Assembly: GCA_003447785.1 (NCBI GenBank) | Contig: DLYJ01000068.1 | Coordinates: forward strand, 1-10,041 | Origin: Treponema sp. | GTDB lineage: Bacteria; Spirochaetota; Spirochaetia; Treponematales; Treponemataceae | Reading direction: 5' to 3' | DNA length: 10,041 nt | Shown here: in pieces, positions 5,508 to 10,041 of the stretch | Layout: every line of letters begins with the position of its first letter | Position numbering within the stretch: the first letter of the stretch is position 1 | The notes under the pieces: generated by a model | Database searches by the model: none | Seen by the model: the letters and a program-made list of their open reading frames with translations, nothing else | Told to the model about the DNA's origin: nothing | Program-made: the position numbers and the translations under genes

Positions 5508-8500
5508 TGAAAAAATTAATTCTGACTTCAGCTGCGGTTTTGTTTGCAGCAGGCATTTATGCAGAAAAAGGTCCTGTTTACATTTCGCCTAACAATGATG
5601 GTGTACAGGATGTGCTGGAAGTTCCTCTCCAGATTAAGGAAAAACGCTATGTAAGCGAATGGGCATTTGAAATCCGCGACGAAAAGGGTAATGTTGTCCG
5701 CACAATCGGCAACAAGGAAAAACGCCCTGCAAAAGTGGGATTCAAGAGATTTTTCAAGCAGCTCATTACTCCAAAACAGGGAGTTGACATTCCTTCTTCC
5801 GTTTCATGGAACGGAATCATGGACAACGGTGAAGTTGCTCCTGACGGAAAATATACATATTCATTTTCTGCAACTGATGACAACGGTAACTCAGCATCAA
5901 GCCGTCCCCTTGTTGTAATCGTTGATAACACGGCTCCGGAAATTGAACTTACACAGCCGTCACAGGATGCAAAAATCTTCGGTGAAGGCGCAAAGGCTGT
6001 TCTGACATTGAAGCAGGCAGGTTCTCTGGAAGACTTGTGGACAGGTATCTTCAGCGACAATGAAGGTAACCCGGTACGCACATTTAAGTGGACAGAAAGT
6101 GAACCGATTAAATTTGACTGGAACGGTACAAACGATGCCGGAACTCCTGTTAAAGACGGTGTTTACAGTTATAAAATTACGGCAACTGACCGTGCAGGTA
6201 ACGTAAGTAACGCTGCCGGTGTAACAAACATCATTTATTCGGCAGAAAAACCTGCTACAAACATTGCCCTTGCCGGTTCAAAATATTTCTCACCAAACGG
6301 TAACGGAACAAATGATACAATTAATTTTGACCTTAAAATTCCGACACCTGACCAGGCTAAGACTGGAAACAAACTTGTTGAATGGGTAGTAACTGTTGAA
6401 GGCGTTGACGGAAAGGCAGTCCGCACATATAAGGGAACAGACAATCCTCCTCAGTCAATTTCCTTTGACGGTAAAACTGACGACGGAAAAAACGTTCCTG
6501 AAGGACAGTATTCAACAAAGGTTGTGGCAAAATACCTCAACGGCTTTGTAACAGATCCTATCAAGTCTCCTGTATTCATTCTGGATACAACAAGTCCTGA
6601 AGCCAAGGTTTCCCTCGAAAGCAACATGTTCTCTCCGGATGGAGACGGAAACCTCGATGCTCTGGTAATCAAACAGGTTACAGCAATCGAAACAGGTGCT
6701 CCTGTAGGCAACTGGACAGGTACAATCACCGGTCCTGACGGTGCAGTTGTAAAGACATTTGAATTCGGCTCGTTCCTGCCGGAACAGGTTGAATGGAATG
6801 GTCTTGATGCAGACAGCAAACTTGCAAAAGACGGTAACTACCGCTATACACTTACCGCAACTGATGAAGCCGGTAATAAAACAAATATTAAGGAATCAGC
6901 ATTCTCTCTTGATACAAGCAAGACAGAACTCATCCTTGCAGTAAGTCCTGCCGCATTCAATCCTGCCAGGACACAGGTTAAGCTTTCGCCTATCGTAAAA
7001 TCAGGTTCAAGCGTTAAGTCTTATTCAATTGAAATTCAGAACTCCAAAGGTGCTGTTGTCTGGAAAGAAAGTGCAGAACGCGCTCTTCCTTCATTCATCG
7101 GCTGGAACGGTCTTGGCAATGACGGAAGCCGCCTTGAAGACGGACAGTACGTTGCAGTTCTTTCTACAGTTGCTGCAAACGGTGCAGAAGCAAAAACTTC
7201 TTCACAGGTATTTGTAATTGACTCAGTTGCACCAAGCATCGATGTAACAGTTCCATACACAGTATTCTCTCCGGATGGAGACGGAAGCCGTGATTCAGTT
7301 CCTGTAACTGCAAAGACTTCAAAAGAAGAGCTCTGGACAGCAGCCGTTCTCAATTCAAGTGGAAAGACAGTACGCTCATACTCATGGAAGGGAAGCGTTC
7401 CTGCATTTGGCTGGGACGGTACTGACGACAACGGTAACAAGGTTGCTGACGGTACATATAAGATGGTGTTTGCAAGCACTGATGCTGCCGGAAACAAGGC
7501 AGGTACAGAAATCACAGGCATTACAGTTGATAAACGCGAAACTAAAGCATATGTAACAGCAGACCTGGACGCATTCTCACCGAATGCTGACGGAAATGCT
7601 GATGTTCAGAAGTTTACAATCCGCACAAGCCTTACAGAAGGAATCAGCGAATGGGCATTCAGTATCACAACTCCTGAAGGAAAATCAGTCAGAAAGTGGT
7701 CCAGTGCAGATTCAAAAAATCTTCCTGCTGTAATCAACTGGGACGGTCTTAACGGAGAAGGCAAGGTTGCAGAAGGTGCCTTTACAGGTAACCTCTCGAT
7801 TGCTTATGAAAAGGGTAACACTGTAAATGCAGTTTCTTCAGCATTTATCTGTACAGTTACACCTCCGCAGCTTTCCGTTAAAACTGCACCAAAATACTTC
7901 AGCCCGGATAACGACGGCGAAGACGATGACCTTTACATCCAGCTCAAGGGTAACAGCGCAGTTCCGCTCAAGAACTGGTCATTCCGCATCAACGACCCTG
8001 AAAACGGAAAGAACTTCTGGTCAGTTGCAGGTAAAAACACAATTACAGAACGCATCGTATGGGACGGACGCGGCAACAACGGCGAACTTGTTCAGTCGGC
8101 TATGGATTATCCGTTTGTATTTACTGCAACAGATACTCTCGGCATGACAAGCACAGTTGAAGGCAAAATCAGCGTAGACGTTCTCGTAATCAGGGTAGGC
8201 GATGTTCTTAAGATGGCTGTTCCGTCAATCATCTTCCGTTCAGACGCGGCTGACTTCAAGACTGCTGACGAAATCAAGGGCGGTATCACTGACGCTCAGA
8301 AAGCAAACAATGAACGCGTACTTAAGCGTATTGCAGAAATTCTTAACAAGTTCAAGAATTACACTGTAACAATCGAAGGTCACGCAAACAATGTCAGCGG
8401 AACTGATACTGAAGAAAACGAAGATACAACCCAGTACGGAAAGGCTCTCAAACCTTTGAGCCAGGAACGCGCAGAATTTGTTAAGAACTATCTCAAGAAA

Positions 8501-8623
8501 CACGGTGTAGACGGCGCAAGACTCAGTGCAGTCGGCCGGGGCGGTTCAATGCCTGTAGTTTCACGTTCAGATAAAGACAACTGGTGGAAGAACAGACGAG
8601 TTGAATTTATCCTTAACAAATAA
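5507..8623 (+). CDS. Secreted Ig-repeat protein with C-terminal OmpA domain
   Basis: This 1038-residue envelope protein begins at the ATG at 5507, not at the in-frame TTG at 5492. GGGGAGA at 5494-5500 is the ribosome-binding site, and this ATG gives a clean signal peptide, MKKLILTSAAVLFAAGIYA. Residues about 24-893 are eight FlgD/CHU_C-like Ig units. Each typically has an FSPxxDGxxD loop, a W-A/S-F-x-I strand, a W-N/D-G-x-x-x-x-G turn, DGxYxxxxxATDxxGN, and a VDxxAP linker. Residues about 905-1038 are an OmpA domain: TIEGHAN near 956, LSQERAEFVKNYLKKHGV (984-1001), SAVGRGG and NRRVEF near the end. That domain type binds peptidoglycan non-covalently. A periplasmic or outer-membrane-associated cell-wall tether with a long modular arm is inferred. 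The Asp-rich loops may bind calcium. It is coupled to the barrel gene upstream and overlaps the DUF2400 gene downstream. Confidence 0.9.
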   Translation: MKKLILTSAAVLFAAGIYAEKGPVYISPNNDGVQDVLEVPLQIKEKRYVSEWAFEIRDEKGNVVRTIGNKEKRPAKVGFKRFFKQLITPKQGVDIPSSVSWNGIMDNGEVAPDGKYTYSFSATDDNGNSASSRPLVVIVDNTAPEIELTQPSQDAKIFGEGAKAVLTLKQAGSLEDLWTGIFSDNEGNPVRTFKWTESEPIKFDWNGTNDAGTPVKDGVYSYKITATDRAGNVSNAAGVTNIIYSAEKPATNIALAGSKYFSPNGNGTNDTINFDLKIPTPDQAKTGNKLVEWVVTVEGVDGKAVRTYKGTDNPPQSISFDGKTDDGKNVPEGQYSTKVVAKYLNGFVTDPIKSPVFILDTTSPEAKVSLESNMFSPDGDGNLDALVIKQVTAIETGAPVGNWTGTITGPDGAVVKTFEFGSFLPEQVEWNGLDADSKLAKDGNYRYTLTATDEAGNKTNIKESAFSLDTSKTELILAVSPAAFNPARTQVKLSPIVKSGSSVKSYSIEIQNSKGAVVWKESAERALPSFIGWNGLGNDGSRLEDGQYVAVLSTVAANGAEAKTSSQVFVIDSVAPSIDVTVPYTVFSPDGDGSRDSVPVTAKTSKEELWTAAVLNSSGKTVRSYSWKGSVPAFGWDGTDDNGNKVADGTYKMVFASTDAAGNKAGTEITGITVDKRETKAYVTADLDAFSPNADGNADVQKFTIRTSLTEGISEWAFSITTPEGKSVRKWSSADSKNLPAVINWDGLNGEGKVAEGAFTGNLSIAYEKGNTVNAVSSAFICTVTPPQLSVKTAPKYFSPDNDGEDDDLYIQLKGNSAVPLKNWSFRINDPENGKNFWSVAGKNTITERIVWDGRGNNGELVQSAMDYPFVFTATDTLGMTSTVEGKISVDVLVIRVGDVLKMAVPSIIFRSDAADFKTADEIKGGITDAQKANNERVLKRIAEILNKFKNYTVTIEGHANNVSGTDTEENEDTTQYGKALKPLSQERAEFVKNYLKKHGVDGARLSAVGRGGSMPVVSRSDKDNWWKNRRVEFILNK
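5576..8185 (+). repeat. Eight Ig-like repeats (about 90-120 residues each)
   Basis: Units begin near protein residues 24, 143, 256, 372, 480, 585, 688 and 796. The N-terminal loop reads SPNNDGVQD, SPNGNGTND, SPDGDGNLD, SPDGDGSRD, SPNADGNAD and SPDNDGEDD in units 1, 3, 4, 6, 7 and 8; units 2 and 5 have lost it (unit 5 reads FNPARTQVK). Most end with a W-N/D-G turn and an Asp-Gly-x-Tyr strand. At DNA level the copies are diverged except for a shared 22-nt block at 6629-6650 and 7265-7286. Confidence 0.85.
8219..8620 (+). other. OmpA-like peptidoglycan-binding domain
   Basis: This covers residues about 905-1038 of the Ig-repeat protein. It shows an FRSDAADFK strand, a helix RVLKRIAEILNKFKNY, the strand VTIEGHANN, an insertion rich in Glu, Asp and Thr (about 963-978), the helix SQERAEFVKNYLKKHGV, the strand LSAVGRGGSMPV and the terminal NRRVEFILNK. 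The order matches OmpA/MotB-type domains. The Asp of the usual GHTD motif is Asn here (GHAN). Confidence 0.85.
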
Positions 8624-9410
8624 AAAATTGAATCCGTCGGTTCTTCTGAAACTGGCGGATAAATATGAAACGGCGGATTTTCTGCAAAAAGATCCGTCCC
8701 GCTTCATGCATTTATACAAGGCTTCTCCTGCCGATGCGGAGGTTGTGGCTTTTTTATCCGCAAACCTTGCTTTTGGCAGGCGGGAGCAAATCTTATCCCA
8801 TATTGAATTTATCCTTTCCCTAATCAGACAGTCAGACTTAACTCCATGCATGTGGATTAAACAGGGCGCATACGAAAAGGACTTTCCACGCACAGACAGG
8901 TCTTTTTACCGTATGTTTACCTTTACTGATATGAATAACTTTTTTAGCGGTGTAAAACAGATTTTAAATGAATCGCCATCCCTGGGTGAATTTTACAAAG
9001 CGGCTTGGCAGCGGGAGTGTGAGATTGGGCAAAAAGACAATAAAAAACGATACCTCCACGAAGTGATTGCCGCCGCCTTTCCTGTAAAAACAGCCCTCGT
9101 GGGATGTTCAAAGGGCGGTGCCGCAAAAAAACTGAATATGTTTCTGCGCTGGATGGTTCGTGATAACTCTCCCGTTGATCTTGGCCTGTGGTCCGCCTGG
9201 TATAAAAAAAGTGATTTGCTGATGCCTATGGACACTCACGTAATTCAGCAATCCGTTGAATTCGGCTTTCTGCAGAGGACCGGTTCCGGGGCCCTGCCTT
9301 CTGCGAACATAAAAAATGCAGTCCGCTTGACGGACTGCATGAAAGAGTTCTTTGGAGATGACCCGGTCCGCGGCGACTTTGCGCTTTTTGGACTGGGAGT
9401 AAATTCGTAG
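8601..9410 (+). CDS. DUF2400 / TIGR02757 family protein
   Basis: The protein has 269 residues, the normal length for this family of unknown biochemical role found in Bacteroidetes, spirochaetes and others. Family landmarks are EVVAFLSANLAFGRREQIL (47-65), KKLNMFLRWMVRDNSPVDLGLW (176-197), LLMPMDTHV (206-214) and DPVRGDFALFGLGV (254-267). The Pro-x-Asp-Thr-His block after a Lys-rich helix recalls the helix-hairpin-helix DNA glycosylases (endonuclease III type), so a DNA-repair-like role is a reasonable guess and no more than that. The first in-frame ATG (8706) would cut into the conserved region, so the start is a TTG. The one at 8601 has GGAAG 10 nt upstream and overlaps the preceding gene by 23 nt; the one at 8628 lies just past that gene's stop. 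The gene probably rides on the envelope operon transcript and ends in the palindromic terminator. Confidence 0.85.
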   Translation: MNLSLTNKKLNPSVLLKLADKYETADFLQKDPSRFMHLYKASPADAEVVAFLSANLAFGRREQILSHIEFILSLIRQSDLTPCMWIKQGAYEKDFPRTDRSFYRMFTFTDMNNFFSGVKQILNESPSLGEFYKAAWQRECEIGQKDNKKRYLHEVIAAAFPVKTALVGCSKGGAAKKLNMFLRWMVRDNSPVDLGLWSAWYKKSDLLMPMDTHVIQQSVEFGFLQRTGSGALPSANIKNAVRLTDCMKEFFGDDPVRGDFALFGLGVNS

Positions 9411-9455
9411 GGAACTTCAGAAAATCGCCAAAGGCGATTTTTTCGAAGTTCCCTA
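9408..9455. terminator. Bidirectional terminator palindrome between convergent genes
   Basis: TAGGGAACTTC (9408-9418) is the exact inverse of GAAGTTCCCTA (9445-9455). Inside it AAAATCGCC (9421-9429) pairs with GGCGATTTT (9433-9441) around an AAA loop, with two more possible pairs and one bulged base joining the helices. T runs occur on both strands: six T at 9438-9443 on plus and four on minus. The first three and last three bases are the stop codons of the two flanking genes. Confidence 0.9.
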
Positions 9456-10041
9456 AAAGATGTATGTCATGAACAAACCTGTAGACCAGCAGTTACGTGT
9501 TTTGCCGTCGAAAGCCTTGCGGTTTTCGTAGTTTAAGTATGCGGAGAAAGTTGTGTTCTTTGAGTAATCCAAAGTGATGGACGGGCGGATGTCAAAGATA
9601 TGACCGCCGTTCCAGTCTTTTGTAATTGAATAGTTTACATAATCATCATCATCCCAGCGTTTGTCGCTTGAACCTACAGCAAATGAAGACCAGATGTTGA
9701 TTCCGATCTGATTTGTGAGGCCGAATGCGAATGTGCCGCCCGCATACCATGCAAAGCTGTAGTTGTCATTTTCAAAGAAGTTAACGCCCAGTTCAGGTTT
9801 TACTGCAAACTTTGTGTTTGGAATTACAAATGCAACAGCAGCTCCTGTTCCGTATGCTACGTCGTCTTCTTCGTCAGTAAAGAGTGAATCTGCTCCAAAG
9901 TAGAGGTCGATTGTAAATTTGTCCAGGAAGAGTTCTGCGCCGGTGTAGAAGTTGGCTGCTTCATCAAATGCACCTTCCATTGCAAGAGCAAGAGAAATCC
10001 AGTCGATTCCCAGCTGTGCGCCAAAGTTTATTGCAGGATCG
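9453..10041 (-). CDS. Outer-membrane beta-barrel protein, C-terminal part (5' end outside window)
   Basis: The frame runs open to the right edge, giving the last 195 residues. The methionine at 9980 is internal: strand-like sequence continues before it (GAQLGIDWISLALAMEGAF). The visible part is a regular series of amphipathic beta-strands separated by Gly/Asn/Asp turns, such as FYTGAELFLDKFTIDLYFGA, FAVKPELGVNFFENDNYSFA, IFDIRPSITLDYS and TFSAYLNYENRKAF. It ends in TGLFMTYIF. A C-terminal Phe preceded by alternating hydrophobics is the usual signal for insertion by the BAM machinery. Loops are Asp-rich (DEEDD, DDDDY). I do not recognise the exact family; a treponemal porin-like outer-membrane protein is the likely class. 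It converges on the DUF2400 gene and uses the same palindrome as terminator. Confidence 0.75.
   Translation of the reverse strand, partial: DPAINFGAQLGIDWISLALAMEGAFDEAANFYTGAELFLDKFTIDLYFGADSLFTDEEDDVAYGTGAAVAFVIPNTKFAVKPELGVNFFENDNYSFAWYAGGTFAFGLTNQIGINIWSSFAVGSSDKRWDDDDYVNYSITKDWNGGHIFDIRPSITLDYSKNTTFSAYLNYENRKAFDGKTRNCWSTGLFMTYIF

Noticed and set aside
7036..7521. 161-residue antisense frame inside the Ig-repeat gene
   Set aside because: It is the reverse-frame shadow of a codon-biased repetitive gene, with no ribosome site or family resemblance.
1..10041. Defence island, prophage or transposon
   Set aside because: No integrase, transposase, toxin, nuclease-helicase or phage gene is visible; all genes look like housekeeping or envelope genes.

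Overview
The window reads as chromosomal DNA of a spirochaete, most likely a Treponema. The pointers are a split methionine transporter operon (metN-metI without metQ beside it), a string-of-Ig OmpA-type envelope protein next to a treponemal-style outer-membrane beta-barrel, a DUF2400/TIGR02757 protein, and moderate-GC DNA with AT-rich intergenic gaps. This assignment is from recognition of protein families, not from any search. I saw no tRNA, rRNA, transposase or CRISPR array.

Layout, left to right. (1) Positions 2-1836 and 1820-2473: the 3' end of a very acidic protein with twelve exact-length hexapeptide repeats, followed 2 nt later by metN, which overlaps metI; this looks like one plus-strand operon. 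(2) Positions 2483-4006, minus strand: a 507-residue, probably cytoplasmic helical protein of unknown function. It converges on metI with only 9 bp between the stop codons. Its likely promoter places the transcription start at or beside its ATG. (3) Positions 4007-4457: a 451-bp gap holding that minus-strand promoter, a plus-strand promoter, several hairpins and a strong intrinsic terminator with no real gene upstream of it. This is best explained as a small RNA of about 170 nt, or as a regulated leader of the next operon. (4) Positions 4458-9410, plus strand: an outer-membrane beta-barrel protein, a 1038-residue secreted protein made of about eight FlgD/CHU_C-like Ig repeats plus an OmpA peptidoglycan-binding domain, and a DUF2400 protein. 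All three are joined by overlapping start and stop codons. (5) Positions 9408-9455: a 48-bp near-perfect palindrome that is a bidirectional terminator and also supplies the stop codons of both flanking genes. (6) Positions 9453-10041, minus strand: the C-terminal part of another outer-membrane beta-barrel protein, which runs off the right edge.

How the genes fit together. MetN and MetI are the ATPase and permease of a D/L-methionine importer; the substrate-binding lipoprotein MetQ must lie elsewhere. The barrel and the Ig/OmpA protein are translationally coupled and probably form one envelope unit: a barrel in the outer membrane and a long modular protein that reaches peptidoglycan. The barrel ends in a short tail resembling the inter-repeat linker of its neighbour, which hints at a shared evolutionary origin. 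The DUF2400 gene appears to be only a passenger in this transcript.

Most worth a second look: the orphan terminator and candidate RNA at about 4165-4337, the barrel/Ig-OmpA coupled pair, the stop-codon-donating palindrome at 9408-9455, and the possible leaderless transcript at 4006.
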